Translations under genes and position numbers: made by a program
Shown: piece after piece, positions 16,307-24,130 of the stretch
How positions within the stretch are numbered: position 1 is the first letter of the stretch
Layout: each line of letters opens with the position of its first letter
Origin: a virus
Direction: 5' to 3' (one strand)
IMG/VR virus record: IMGVR_UViG_3300029922_000181
Location: 1-36,511 of that record
DNA: 36,511 nucleotides
The notes under the pieces: model-generated
Database searches by the model: none
Told to the model about the DNA's origin: nothing
What the model saw: only the letters and a program-made list of their open reading frames with translations

Positions 16307-17199
16307 AAGTCACCATTTGCACAATGTAAGCAAGTAAAACCGCGACGACGCCACATCGCTACAACTCTTGCGCGGTCGTCGATCATAAAAAAAGGAGTAA
16401 AACGGGTTAGAATCTCGAAATCCAAAATGATCTCTTTTACGATGCTATCCTCACGGTGATCTGATCTGGGGCGCATATAGAGATGGGGTTTCGTGGGAAA
16501 AACTGCTGGATCGAGCATTCCGTACTTGCCAAGCCACTCCGCAGTCTCTCCACCAAAGGAATCGGGGCGCCCTGAGGCGTACACGATTACGTGGTTCTTG
16601 GCCATGCCTTGTACAAGCTCGGCGCACCACAGGTTAGGGGTGTCAAGGTACATATTTGCAAAAAAATCTTTCCAGTTTTTCTTGCCAATGCCACCATGGC
16701 TATCAGGTTTCACGAAGTGAAAGCGATGATCTAGATTGCATAGGGTACCATCCAGGTCGCATACTACTGCAGAGGGCTTGGGGCCTTCTGGATAGCGAAA
16801 CTCCACCGAGTCAGCTTCGTCTTCGGTAGGACGCTCGTAGCTCTTAAAGAAGAAGTCAAGGGCGATCCTGGCGGTCTTGTCGTCTTTGACAGTAGGATGA
16901 TCCTTACGCGCGTTAGCGCGGTCAAGGCAGGTCTTAAAAGACTCGTGCAGTACGATAATTTTGGACGTATATCCATTTTGCTTGGCCAGGGAAAGATAGT
17001 TGTTGCGCTGATTCCTGTCGAAATTCATGCGATCAACGACAATGCACTTGCCTTCGGCAACAGCTTTCTCGAAAATCTGGCGCTGGCCAACTTTACCTTG
17101 ATCGTCAGTGTTCACGCGAACATAGCCTTGTTCAACGTATTGTTTAGACAGCGTTGACTTCCCGCTTCCAGGAGGGCCTACCAAAATAGTGATTATCAT
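16303..17199 (-). CDS. pseT: T4-type polynucleotide 5'-kinase / 3'-phosphatase
   Basis: This bifunctional RNA/DNA end-healing enzyme phosphorylates 5'-OH ends and removes 3'-phosphates or 2',3'-cyclic phosphates. The 298 residues match T4 Pnkp layout and length (301). The N-terminal kinase has P-loop GPPGSGKST (8-16) and Asp in VNTDDQG. The C-terminal HAD phosphatase has DLDGT (148-152), SGRPD (Arg211), RSDHREDSIVKE (Lys255), MIDDR (273-276) and a T4-like ending MWRRRGFTCLHCANGDF. It overlaps the neighbours by ATGA on both sides. With the ligase downstream it reconstitutes tRNA repair as in T4. Confidence 0.95.
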   Translation of the reverse strand: MIITILVGPPGSGKSTLSKQYVEQGYVRVNTDDQGKVGQRQIFEKAVAEGKCIVVDRMNFDRNQRNNYLSLAKQNGYTSKIIVLHESFKTCLDRANARKDHPTVKDDKTARIALDFFFKSYERPTEDEADSVEFRYPEGPKPSAVVCDLDGTLCNLDHRFHFVKPDSHGGIGKKNWKDFFANMYLDTPNLWCAELVQGMAKNHVIVYASGRPDSFGGETAEWLGKYGMLDPAVFPTKPHLYMRPRSDHREDSIVKEIILDFEILTRFTPFFMIDDRARVVAMWRRRGFTCLHCANGDF

Positions 17200-17408
17200 T
17201 CTTCATCCCATCCATATGTAATTTCGCCATTACATTGAGAGCAACCAGGACAGCCTCCAAGTTCTGGGGGCATAAGGCCAGCATCCAACAGTGCCCTAAG
17301 AATGTTCTGTGCGCTTTTTTCAAGGTCTAGATTAGCTTGAGCATCTGTATCTGTATCTATAGTGCCAATATTATTTTTAATTAATTCTATTGCTTCGCTT
17401 CGTTTCAT
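17196..17408 (-). CDS. Unknown small protein, tandem paralogue 2
   Basis: This 70-residue protein begins MKRSEAIELIKNNIG and ends YGWDEE. A central helix (NLDLEKSAQNILRALLDAGLMPPE) is followed by CPGCSQC, possibly metal binding. The upstream gene shares the start MKRSEAI, the MLPP/LMPP turn after the helix and the WDEE end, so the two arose by duplication. It overlaps the kinase ATG and the paralogue by ATGA. Function unknown. Confidence 0.7.
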   Translation of the reverse strand: MKRSEAIELIKNNIGTIDTDTDAQANLDLEKSAQNILRALLDAGLMPPELGGCPGCSQCNGEITYGWDEE

Positions 17409-17641
17409 TCTTCATCCCATACACGTTGAGCAGGGCCGTGCTTTTCGCCGCCGTGATAGGTGTCTGAAACCATCTTGCAGGTCTGTGTAGGCGGCAGCAT
17501 TCCTAGCTCTTTTTCAATAAAATCCAACAAATTTTTAGCTCTCATCTCGTAAATACCAGCGTCATAATTCTCTTTAGTTATGATCTCTACAGGGCTAATG
17601 ACCTTGTGCATTAATTTATTGATAGCTTCGCTACGTTTCAT
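17405..17641 (-). CDS. Unknown small protein, tandem paralogue 1
   Basis: This 78-residue protein begins MKRSEAINKLMHKVIS and ends QRVWDEE. The helix YEMRAKNLLDFIEKELGMLPP aligns with the helix of the following gene. The CxxC pair of the paralogue is not conserved; a lone Cys lies in QTCKMVSD. It overlaps the genes on both sides by four bases. Similar short MKRSEAI proteins are likely a phage family, but I cannot name it. Confidence 0.7.
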   Translation of the reverse strand: MKRSEAINKLMHKVISPVEIITKENYDAGIYEMRAKNLLDFIEKELGMLPPTQTCKMVSDTYHGGEKHGPAQRVWDEE

Positions 17642-17925
17642 CCGTTGCCCCTAATGTAGGTTGAGGGTACAGGTACCCAATGCTTACCTATAATACACAT
17701 TATCAGTTTTCCATCGGCCTTGCCAGTGAATTTGTTGGTGCCGTTAGTATGCTGTATACTTTTCTTATTTTCGTCCAAACGCTTCCTAATGTGATCTGGA
17801 AGCAATGTTTCATTCCAAAACACAAATAGAAGGGTTCCAGGATGAAACTCCACCATGTCGTCTGGGCCACCAGACGGTGGGAAAAATCTTATGCTTTGCT
17901 TGAGGGAGTACTCTGGAAGCTTCAC
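17638..17925 (-). CDS. Unknown protein
   Basis: This 95-residue protein is beta-rich and slightly basic: MKLPEYSLKQSIRFFPP, GGPDDMVEFHPGTLLFVFWN, then GKLIMCIIGKHWVPVPS. The pattern suggests a small barrel or SH3-like fold, without a recognised family. The ATG directly follows the stop of the RlaP-like gene (TAGTG-like junction at 17926), so it belongs to the RNA-repair operon. Confidence 0.6.
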   Translation of the reverse strand: MKLPEYSLKQSIRFFPPSGGPDDMVEFHPGTLLFVFWNETLLPDHIRKRLDENKKSIQHTNGTNKFTGKADGKLIMCIIGKHWVPVPSTYIRGNG

Positions 17926-18927
17926 TTAGCCTTCTTTCACTATATTGCTGTATATCTGATAAATGAAATCATTTGCCCAATCATAGTCAGGCTCTGCTCG
18001 CATGGTAGATTTAGCCTGTTCCTCATGGAGTTCAGCTACGCCAATCTCAATGAGTTCTGCCACCTTATCCCATTCCATCCTAGCTTCCTTAATTTGAAGA
18101 AGAAGCTCACGATCAGGACGTGGGAACGTAATACGGCCAGTCTTTAGAAGCTCTAGGGCCTCAGTATTCACACGTACAGCGTGGGAGATAGCTTTCCAGT
18201 CTTTGCCGCCTGCGAGGTTCGCTTTGATAGCTCTATCGCCGTAGCCAGCCAAAATCTTGCCAAAGCAGTCCTTGGCTAGTTTAACCGTAGAAGTAAAGCC
18301 GATCTTGCGGCCACAAACTACGAGGTGAGGAATCATTTCGTCTTTGCCAACGGCAGGAATGTCCTGAATCTCGATTAGAGGCGTTTTCTCAAGCGAAACT
18401 AACTCTTTAGAATCGGCCACTAGCTTATGGATGGCATCTGCGTGCATTTCTAATTTTTCGTAGTTGTTAAAAGTCTCTAGGAGTGCAACGGTATTCTTGA
18501 GAGCATCCATTCGGGTGCCCTTGATGCCGTATTTAGCGGCCTGCTTACGCGCATAGCCTACGAATGCGTTGATGTTCTTGGTAAGCAGACGATCTTTATT
18601 CAAAAAGATTTCTGACATGATATCGGCGCCTTCACCGATGCAGCCGCCGTTCTGCCAAGGAGCAAACAAAATATCCAAAGCAAAGGTTTGGCCTTCCATG
18701 AGTTGATCGAGGAAGCGGTCCAGACTGAAGATTTCAATGTCGATATCGTCTTTAGTATTGCGCTCGCCCTCTTTCTTTTGGCGAGTAATGACTTCGGTCT
18801 TTTTGTAGGTATGTAGTACGATATCTCTGGCGGTAGGCAAATAGATCGCCTTGAAATCCAAATCAGAATTCTCGTTGTTCGTACCGTATAGGTGGGAACC
18901 GAATTTGATCTCAAGAATTTTGTTCAT
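17926..18927 (-). CDS. RlaP-like nucleotidyltransferase (RNA-repair DNA polymerase beta family)
   Basis: This 333-residue protein starts with the nucleotidyltransferase core FGSHLYGTNNENSDLDFKAI: Gly10-Ser11 and the metal-binding Asp22 and Asp24, with a third acidic strand in DDIDIEIFSL. The rest is helical. It fits the COG3541/RlaP family, seen with RNA ligases, kinases and HAD proteins in RNA-repair clusters and predicted to add nucleotides to damaged RNA ends. Here it lies four genes before the kinase-phosphatase, in the same operon. Overlap with the phosphatase gene is 17 bases. Biochemical role is inferred. Confidence 0.85.
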   Translation of the reverse strand: MNKILEIKFGSHLYGTNNENSDLDFKAIYLPTARDIVLHTYKKTEVITRQKKEGERNTKDDIDIEIFSLDRFLDQLMEGQTFALDILFAPWQNGGCIGEGADIMSEIFLNKDRLLTKNINAFVGYARKQAAKYGIKGTRMDALKNTVALLETFNNYEKLEMHADAIHKLVADSKELVSLEKTPLIEIQDIPAVGKDEMIPHLVVCGRKIGFTSTVKLAKDCFGKILAGYGDRAIKANLAGGKDWKAISHAVRVNTEALELLKTGRITFPRPDRELLLQIKEARMEWDKVAELIEIGVAELHEEQAKSTMRAEPDYDWANDFIYQIYSNIVKEG

Positions 18928-19345
18928 CGGCAGGTGCTTTCTTTTCTTCCTTAGACTTAAGTAGTTCTGCGGATTCCTGATCGTAGGTGTTACGGATGAG
19001 TTCCATAAGCTGTGGATCGCGGTAAGCGAAACTGTCTTCGATGTTCAAGCAGATCACGTTAAGACCTGGACGGGCCATATTTTCCAGCGTCTTCTTTTGA
19101 TCCGAAGTCATACACACAACTTCATCAGCCCACATCATGAGCACCTTGTCAACAGGCACCAGAGCGAACTCAGGTACCAGACCTGCGGCGCGAGTGTTGA
19201 AGTTGTACGGAGCCTGAGAGAGAACTACAGCCGTGGTTGGCGAGCGCAGCAGGCCAGCAGAGCAAACGCAAAGAACTCGCTTGAAGCTCCCCTGATAGCT
19301 ATTTTTGCAGTTTCCCAGTCGATTCATCAAATATTTATCGCTCAT
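18911..19345 (-). CDS. Low-molecular-weight Cys phosphatase-like protein
   Basis: This 144-residue protein has VLCVCSAGLLRSPTTA, the CX5R loop with Cys28 and Arg34 followed by Ser, as in low-molecular-weight tyrosine phosphatases, and a late IEDSFAYRDP that may supply the general acid Asp. ATG 19345 is preceded by AAGGAG at ideal distance and is preferred to the upstream ATG 19372. The acidic C-terminus is probably flexible. Location in the RNA-repair operon raises the chance that its substrate is a nucleic-acid or nucleotide phosphate; protein phosphotyrosine is the default. Confidence 0.82.
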   Translation of the reverse strand: MSDKYLMNRLGNCKNSYQGSFKRVLCVCSAGLLRSPTTAVVLSQAPYNFNTRAAGLVPEFALVPVDKVLMMWADEVVCMTSDQKKTLENMARPGLNVICLNIEDSFAYRDPQLMELIRNTYDQESAELLKSKEEKKAPADEQNS

Positions 19346-19490
19346 CTTCGCACTCCTTGTTGTAGTAAACAAATAAAACGTTACAAATCGTCAAGAATCG
19401 GCAACCACAGCAGCCCTTCATGTACTCAAACCAAAGGAACTCTGGTTTCACATTTTCCCACTTGCCGATCTCTAGCCTACCTATTCTCAT
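19335..19490 (-). CDS. Small Cys-rich protein
   Basis: A 51-residue frame starting MRIGRLEIGKWENVKPEF and containing YMKGCCGCRFLTICNV and NKECEDE, with five Cys. A GGATAA lies before the ATG at 19490 and the stop overlaps the phosphatase ATG by 11 bases, filling an otherwise empty gap of 168 bases. The composition looks protein-like. Zinc binding or membrane association (LTICNVLFVYY) is possible. No family recognised. Confidence 0.55.
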   Translation of the reverse strand: MRIGRLEIGKWENVKPEFLWFEYMKGCCGCRFLTICNVLFVYYNKECEDER

Positions 19491-19513
19491 GTTATCCTAT
19501 TGATTTTGTCAAA

Positions 19514-21505
19514 TCAAGTCAATTCGCACTGGCCACCAGAGCACGCTAGGGACTTGGCGCCCTCAGTGTTGTCTTCCTGTTCGTATGCGCTAAGCTTAGA
19601 ATAGTCTAACTTAGGGAAATCTTTTAGCATTTTCTCATACTCTTCTTTTGTGATCTTCTCGTATGGTGCCTGTTCGTAGACATGCTCTTGATGAGGCAAG
19701 AACGAAATTCCGTTGACGATGCTCCAATTCTTATATACCCAGTCACCTACAGAAAGCCACTCTTCAGGCTTTACGTAGACGGTAATCGAAGCATTGTGCT
19801 CACACCAGTTCTGCTGGATCTTTTTGTACCATTCCAGCTGTTCCTGGGCGGTCGCGTCCTCTGCTGTCACAGCCGTTTTAGGTGCAGCCACAGGAAAGGA
19901 GGCTACCCAAGTATTTACCAGGTCTTCGTTCCATCCTTCGTTGTCGAAAATGGGGCACGTAGACTTAGCCACAGACATAGCTGCTACTGGCGTCAATCCT
20001 TCCTTAAGGCCCGAATCGTAGATGCGCGATGCCTTCACGTAATCCTGCTTCCTTTGGCCATTCTCAGGCGATACGGGCACGCCCTGGTCACGGATCATAC
20101 GGAACAAGGGGTCGCCAGCAGAGATGCGGTAACGGCGAATGCAGTATTTGAAGATACGTCGGTGTAACCCAGAAGAAGACTCGACTAGCTGGCTCACCGT
20201 TCCAGAAGGTTTTACGCAGGTAATGGCCGCTGGCATGGGGATACCCATGATTTGGGAGGCTTTCTTGGCGATCTTGATAGCCTTTGCCTTGTACGCGCGC
20301 AGGACCTCTTCGCTAAACAGATGCGGAGCATCCATCTGGCCAGTGATCGAGACGCCTAGGAGACGTTCCTCTTCGCAGTTTTTCTTCCAGCTATCGCTGA
20401 GATAGGGGAAGTGCGTGAAGCAGGCCTGGATAATGCCCATCCAGGTAGCAGTCTCGATCTTTTCTAGGATATCGTCGATGGTATCTTCCGCTCTGGCGAC
20501 CACTTCAGATAGATTACAGAAGGAATCTCGGCGCAAAAGGATCTCGGCGCAAGGGTTAGTACCTAGGATAAGGGCTGAATTGCGACGCTTTGGAGCCATC
20601 AGGCGGGCGGCTTCGAGGTTGAAGATGCCACGTTCTCCAGAGCCAGAGGCGATCAGACTGCTCCACTCGTTCATAAACGTAACAATGTCGGGCTTTGCGT
20701 AGTATACGGCAGAGTTGTTCGCCATATAGCGACGAACAGGGAAGTTACCGCTCTTGGCGTTCCTCATACGAGCACTATTTAGGTCAGATTGAGAGATTTC
20801 ACTGGACCGGCGAACACCGCCTACCACTACAATGGAGGCCTCTTCGCACAGAATATCGTGGCATTCTTCGTCTGTAAGCTGTCTTCCACGCGCGGCGTAG
20901 AACACGCCCTTGACGAAAGAGTGAAGTTGAGCCAAAGGGCCAGGGCCTGACGCTCTGCCACCCATGGTCTTGAGGCGGGCACCGGCCTTCCTGACCTTAT
21001 TGTAGCGCATCTCGATATCCTGACCTTCATATAGGCCATTCATGAGCACCTTGAGGGAATCTGCCCATCCATCTTTGGAGTCTTCTACTTCATGGAATTG
21101 GCCATTTGGCGTGATTTGAGCTGGAACCGCAGGAAGTAGGCTAATATACTTGTTCTCTACAGAGAAACCGTATCCGGTACCACACATGAGGATATAAAGG
21201 GCCTCGGCGAAGGCTTCAACCCTGTCGATAACGGCGAAAGAGCAGTTGTAAATGGTGGTATTGTCTTGTTCTGCAGGATCGCCAGCGGCCCAAAGGAAGC
21301 GCATAGAGGGCATTACTTCAAATGCCAGCACTTTCTCTTCGATTTTCCTGAGAACCTTGGGCGGAATCTTGTCGCCATGGTGTTTTGATACGAAATCGAT
21401 GTATCTTTTGACGGTTTCCGGCCAAATTTCTCTACGGCCAAGGCTATCGAGCCAACGGGAATAGGTGCGAACGTAAACGAACTCTGCTGCAGGGGATCTG
21501 AACAT
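19514..21505 (-). CDS. nrdJ: Adenosylcobalamin-dependent (class II) ribonucleotide reductase
   Basis: It reduces ribonucleotides using a B12-generated thiyl radical, needing neither oxygen nor a second subunit. The 663 residues match the monomeric Lactobacillus-type enzyme: NPCAEI with thiyl Cys319 and Glu321, the redox pair Cys88 (YNCSF) and Cys330 (FCNLSE), and the C-terminal reducing pair in CSGGQCELT (655, 660). The 11-residue spacing of Cys319 and Cys330 is as in that enzyme. CGGAG precedes ATG 21505. It supplies dNTPs for replication together with dut, thyX and the deaminase. The host must provide cobalamin. Confidence 0.95.
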   Translation of the reverse strand: MFRSPAAEFVYVRTYSRWLDSLGRREIWPETVKRYIDFVSKHHGDKIPPKVLRKIEEKVLAFEVMPSMRFLWAAGDPAEQDNTTIYNCSFAVIDRVEAFAEALYILMCGTGYGFSVENKYISLLPAVPAQITPNGQFHEVEDSKDGWADSLKVLMNGLYEGQDIEMRYNKVRKAGARLKTMGGRASGPGPLAQLHSFVKGVFYAARGRQLTDEECHDILCEEASIVVVGGVRRSSEISQSDLNSARMRNAKSGNFPVRRYMANNSAVYYAKPDIVTFMNEWSSLIASGSGERGIFNLEAARLMAPKRRNSALILGTNPCAEILLRRDSFCNLSEVVARAEDTIDDILEKIETATWMGIIQACFTHFPYLSDSWKKNCEEERLLGVSITGQMDAPHLFSEEVLRAYKAKAIKIAKKASQIMGIPMPAAITCVKPSGTVSQLVESSSGLHRRIFKYCIRRYRISAGDPLFRMIRDQGVPVSPENGQRKQDYVKASRIYDSGLKEGLTPVAAMSVAKSTCPIFDNEGWNEDLVNTWVASFPVAAPKTAVTAEDATAQEQLEWYKKIQQNWCEHNASITVYVKPEEWLSVGDWVYKNWSIVNGISFLPHQEHVYEQAPYEKITKEEYEKMLKDFPKLDYSKLSAYEQEDNTEGAKSLACSGGQCELT

Positions 21506-21535
21506 CTGCGAACTCCGAAATGAACTGTTTGGGTG

Positions 21536-21817
21536 TTAAGATTCTAAAATTTTCTTTAATTCTTCTTTGGCGTCGTTCTCTACGTCGATAAGCTCAAGAC
21601 GCATGAGTCTGAAAATCAAAATGGCATTGGCAATGGCCATCACAAAGACAAAACTTTGATTATGGACGTATGCAACGTCTAAGCCTACTACTACGGCGTT
21701 AGCTAGGAACATGAAAGTACCGGCTTTGGCTCCGACCAATCCGGTCTTGAGCATAAATCTGTTTCTCAGCTTTGAAATCTTCTTTTTATGTTCTTCGGTC
21801 AATACTTTTTGTTCCAT
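21536..21817 (-). CDS. Small two-helix membrane protein
   Basis: This 93-residue protein has a charged start (MEQKVLTEEHKKKISKLRNR), two hydrophobic helices (about AGTFMFLANAVVVGLDVAYV and FVFVMAIANAILIFRLM) and a charged end. Its ATG shares one base with the stop of the gene upstream (TAATG). Topology would place both ends in the cytoplasm. Function unknown. Confidence 0.7.
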   Translation of the reverse strand: MEQKVLTEEHKKKISKLRNRFMLKTGLVGAKAGTFMFLANAVVVGLDVAYVHNQSFVFVMAIANAILIFRLMRLELIDVENDAKEELKKILES

Positions 21818-22482
21818 TACTTCTTTTTCCTGCGCTTGGGCTCACCGGGAGCGGTTTTAAAACTGTATTTACCGTCGTGTCCATGTGCCTGAGCTTTCAG
21901 TTTATCCGAAACTGGCAGAGGTTCGGGGCTTCTGGAGCCGAGGACACCGGACAAGTACATTTGAATCTCTTGAAATGCAATGACAGGGTGTTTCTCTTTG
22001 TAAAACTCAATATCTTTTAAGTTTGGATTCAAAACAAGAGTGTAATACTCCTTTTCTGGTCTCCAAGTATAGCGTCGAACATGGGTAGGATTGAAAGCGA
22101 AAACTGGAACCTTTTGTTCGTGATAAATCTTTTCTAGATTTGGATACTTTCGATCAAAGAACCTTCTAATACCAAGTTCGTCGTTAAGTTCGTCACCACC
22201 CCAATAATAGCGATGTTTCTTGGTTGGCAGCGTGACGACAGCCTTCTCTACGTCCCAAATTATGTTGCAAACATAGGAATCTCTTGTGTAATATACGAAT
22301 GGATAAAAATTACCGCAGAATGCTAAAACCCCAGTATCCCAGCCATCACTTGTCGAGGGACGTTTCGATGGGAAAAAGCTACCCTCTACAAAAACAGTTC
22401 GCCTATCGTAAACAACAGATTTATCCACGCCAAGCTTCATGCCTACGTCGTAGTAATCGTGGAATTTGGACACAATAAGCAC
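21817..22482 (-). CDS. Unknown conserved-looking phage protein
   Basis: This 221-residue protein starts at GTG 22482 (TAGTG junction) as MLIVSKFHDYYDVG. It is aromatic- and beta-rich (CGNFYPFVYYTRDSYVCNII, RYYWGGDELNDEL) and ends in a very basic tail EPKRRKKK. A VLNPNLKDIEFYKE segment precedes a helix FQEIQMYLSGVLG. No catalytic motif is recognised. The neighbours suggest a metabolic or host-modifying role rather than a structural one. Confidence 0.7.
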   Translation of the reverse strand: MLIVSKFHDYYDVGMKLGVDKSVVYDRRTVFVEGSFFPSKRPSTSDGWDTGVLAFCGNFYPFVYYTRDSYVCNIIWDVEKAVVTLPTKKHRYYWGGDELNDELGIRRFFDRKYPNLEKIYHEQKVPVFAFNPTHVRRYTWRPEKEYYTLVLNPNLKDIEFYKEKHPVIAFQEIQMYLSGVLGSRSPEPLPVSDKLKAQAHGHDGKYSFKTAPGEPKRRKKK

Positions 22483-22658
22483 TAGCGCTCTCCATCACGT
22501 TCCATAAGGATTTTTACGTATTCCATCATTTTCATGGGGTCAATACCCTCATTCTTAATGATAGTGGCGAAGACTTCCACCGCTTTTTGCGGCTCAACTT
22601 CACCAAGCTTAAACATCAAGTATTCGACTTCTCTTTTACTGAAATGAATCTTGGACAC
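22482..22658 (-). CDS. Small helical protein
   Basis: A 58-residue frame from GTG 22658: SKIHFSKREVEYLMFKLGE, then AVEVFATIIKNEGIDPMKMM and a charged end MERDGER. It is amphipathic helical and fits exactly between the macro-domain stop (ends 22659) and the next start (TAGTG overlap). The start GTG has only a GGGGAATTAA before it. Role unknown. Confidence 0.6.
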   Translation of the reverse strand: MSKIHFSKREVEYLMFKLGEVEPQKAVEVFATIIKNEGIDPMKMMEYVKILMERDGER

Positions 22659-23102
22659 TTAATTCCCCAATACATACACCGTTATATCATGGTCAGTGAA
22701 AATTTTCTTCAGTATACCTTCAATTTTATTCCAATCACCGCCAGCAAGTCCAGCACCAATTTTGGGAATCGCAACTGACATGTTGTTTTGCTTTGCGAAG
22801 TCCTTAACAAGTTTCATCGCCTTTTCAATGGCAGGATAATCAGCGTGACAGCGACCCCGTGGCATATAGGCGTGTTGGGTAGCAGAATTGGCAATGATCT
22901 TGCCTGGGCAATAAACAAACTGTACGTCGCCAAGAGTCCAGCCTTCGCCGTTGAACTTCTCGTAATAGGCTTTCCTAGCCTTTGGATATTGTTCACCCAT
23001 GGTCTTGGCTACGCCAGAACCGTAGCCACCAACGCAATTGCAGCCATGGGCGATGATATCGGCATCTGTATCAAAAAGATCACCCTTTACGTATTTGATC
23101 AT
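22659..23102 (-). CDS. Macro-domain protein (ADP-ribose binding/hydrolysing)
   Basis: This 147-residue single macro domain starts MIKYVKGDLFDTDADIIAHGCN, with the ADP-ribose loop HGCNCVGGYGSGVAKTM and the second loop IPKIGAGLAGGDWN. Such domains remove or read ADP-ribose, or dephosphorylate ADP-ribose-1''-phosphate arising from tRNA splicing and 2'-phosphate removal. Both roles suit this phage: reversing host ADP-ribosylation defence, or completing RNA repair with the kinase, ligase and RlaP proteins. ATG overlaps the upstream stop (ATGA). The closest type appears to be Poa1p/ALC1-like. Confidence 0.9.
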   Translation of the reverse strand: MIKYVKGDLFDTDADIIAHGCNCVGGYGSGVAKTMGEQYPKARKAYYEKFNGEGWTLGDVQFVYCPGKIIANSATQHAYMPRGRCHADYPAIEKAMKLVKDFAKQNNMSVAIPKIGAGLAGGDWNKIEGILKKIFTDHDITVYVLGN

Positions 23103-23239
23103 GTGCGACCGCCGCAGTCCGACCCAACGAACAAAAGGGCGCAGATGGCTGCGATGGCAATGCAGTTATGGTGCGTATAATGCTGAACGCCAGCATATAC
23201 CCCGACCAAAAGTAATAGGTTAAATAGAGATGGTCTCAT
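23099..23239 (-). CDS. Small membrane protein
   Basis: A 46-residue frame: MRPSLFNLLLLVGVYAGVQH, a polar turn YTHHN, and a second hydrophobic stretch CIAIAAICALLFVGSDCGGRT. It probably spans the membrane twice as a hairpin. Its stop overlaps the macro-domain ATG (ATGA). Not identified; membrane perturbation or lysis functions would be guesses. Confidence 0.6.
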   Translation of the reverse strand: MRPSLFNLLLLVGVYAGVQHYTHHNCIAIAAICALLFVGSDCGGRT

Positions 23240-23246
23240 TTGTATC

Positions 23247-23597
23247 TCACTTCTTTTTGGACTTGCGACGTTTACTAAGCTTATCTTTGAGACTCTGAAC
23301 CGTATCAGTCAGATCGCAAATTTCGCTAGCGCGACCTAATGCGTCAGACTTAGCTCTATCTAGCTCAAAGCTTAGAGTGGCTAGCTGAGATTGCACCGAT
23401 GAGACTTTACCCATGAGCATGACGTTATCTGCTTTGAGCTTAGAATTCTCCGACGCAGTAAATTCGACACGGGCTGCTAACGTCTCGGCTTTATATATTC
23501 TATCGGCAAGCTTCACGTTGTCAAATTTTAGACGTTCATTCTCTTTCTCTAGAGAAGATTCGTCTTTTTCTAGTCCTAAAAGTTTCAAAAGTCCCAT
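23247..23597 (-). CDS. Coiled-coil protein
   Basis: This 116-residue protein is one long coiled coil (LEKENERLKFDNVKLADRIY to VQSQLATLSFELDRAKSD and LTDTVQSLKDKLSKR) with a Lys/Arg-rich tail RRKSKKK. The N-terminus MGLLKLLGLEKD is a short amphipathic helix. It would form rods or dimers; the basic tail may contact nucleic acid. No family recognised. Confidence 0.7.
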   Translation of the reverse strand: MGLLKLLGLEKDESSLEKENERLKFDNVKLADRIYKAETLAARVEFTASENSKLKADNVMLMGKVSSVQSQLATLSFELDRAKSDALGRASEICDLTDTVQSLKDKLSKRRKSKKK

Positions 23598-23605
23598 AAT
23601 ATCTC

Positions 23606-23854
23606 CTATTTATCCAGTGAAATGTCTACGAAGCAGTCGCCACGAGCCAAAATAAAATGGCCGTTATCCGCTTGCTGAAATGCTAAAAAACCGCCATTAA
23701 AAGTCTCTACTTTGTTCTTGGCCATACCGTGATACACCTGCTTGCCACCATTGAAGCAAGTGACTTCTCGCTGCTGAGCCATAGAATTTGCGTCGCCGTA
23801 ATTATCGATACTGCATCCGGTGAGTAGTAAAGGAAGTAGAAAAAGTAGTTTCAT
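23606..23854 (-). CDS. Small lipoprotein
   Basis: This 82-residue protein begins MKLLFLLPLLLTGCSID: a short signal peptide and lipobox LTGC with Cys14. The mature part has two more Cys (EVTCFNGGKQ, RGDCFVD) and is beta-rich. A strong ribosome site (GGAGG) and the promoter at 23871-23897 lie directly upstream. It would be anchored in the envelope; the role could be superinfection exclusion, by analogy only. Confidence 0.75.
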   Translation of the reverse strand: MKLLFLLPLLLTGCSIDNYGDANSMAQQREVTCFNGGKQVYHGMAKNKVETFNGGFLAFQQADNGHFILARGDCFVDISLDK

Positions 23855-23870
23855 AAAGCCTCCATATCAG

Positions 23871-23897
23871 AGTATCTGAACTAAATTAGTCTGTCAA
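23871..23897 (-). promoter_or_regulatory. Putative leftward promoter
   Basis: TTGACA (23892-23897) and GATACT (23871-23876) are 15 bases apart; in the wider form TTGACA-N16-ATACTCT it repeats the element at 9232-9260. It starts in the last codons of the gene at 23894-24130 and would drive the lipoprotein and the genes after it. Confidence 0.5.
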
Positions 23898-24130
23898 GAG
23901 CCAGGGTGATGTTTCTCGAAAAACTTTATGCCTTCGGCAGTGATTTTGCCATCTTTCAGGAGCCAACCGTAACCTGGGTGCCAGAGGTCTTGGGCTGCAC
24001 CCATGTTCTCTGCAGATTTTACTGCGACCTCTTCTAACGCTCTTAGCTGCTCTGCTGTAAGGTCCGTTGGCGTGTCGGTCTCTTCGATGCCTAACGCCCT
24101 GTTATAGTGGGCTTTCTTGAACAATTTCAT
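23894..24130 (-). CDS. Unknown small protein
   Basis: This 78-residue protein starts MKLFKKAHYNRALGIEETD, then TAEQLRALEEVAVKSAENM (helix) and HPGYGWLLKDGKITAEGIKF. The end resembles a small winged-helix or YdbC-like segment but is too short to assign. Its ATG overlaps the upstream stop (ATGA). Confidence 0.6.
   Translation of the reverse strand: MKLFKKAHYNRALGIEETDTPTDLTAEQLRALEEVAVKSAENMGAAQDLWHPGYGWLLKDGKITAEGIKFFEKHHPGS

Noticed and set aside
19502-19507. TTGACA before the small Cys-rich gene
   Set aside because: No -10 at acceptable spacing; a start would fall inside the reading frame.
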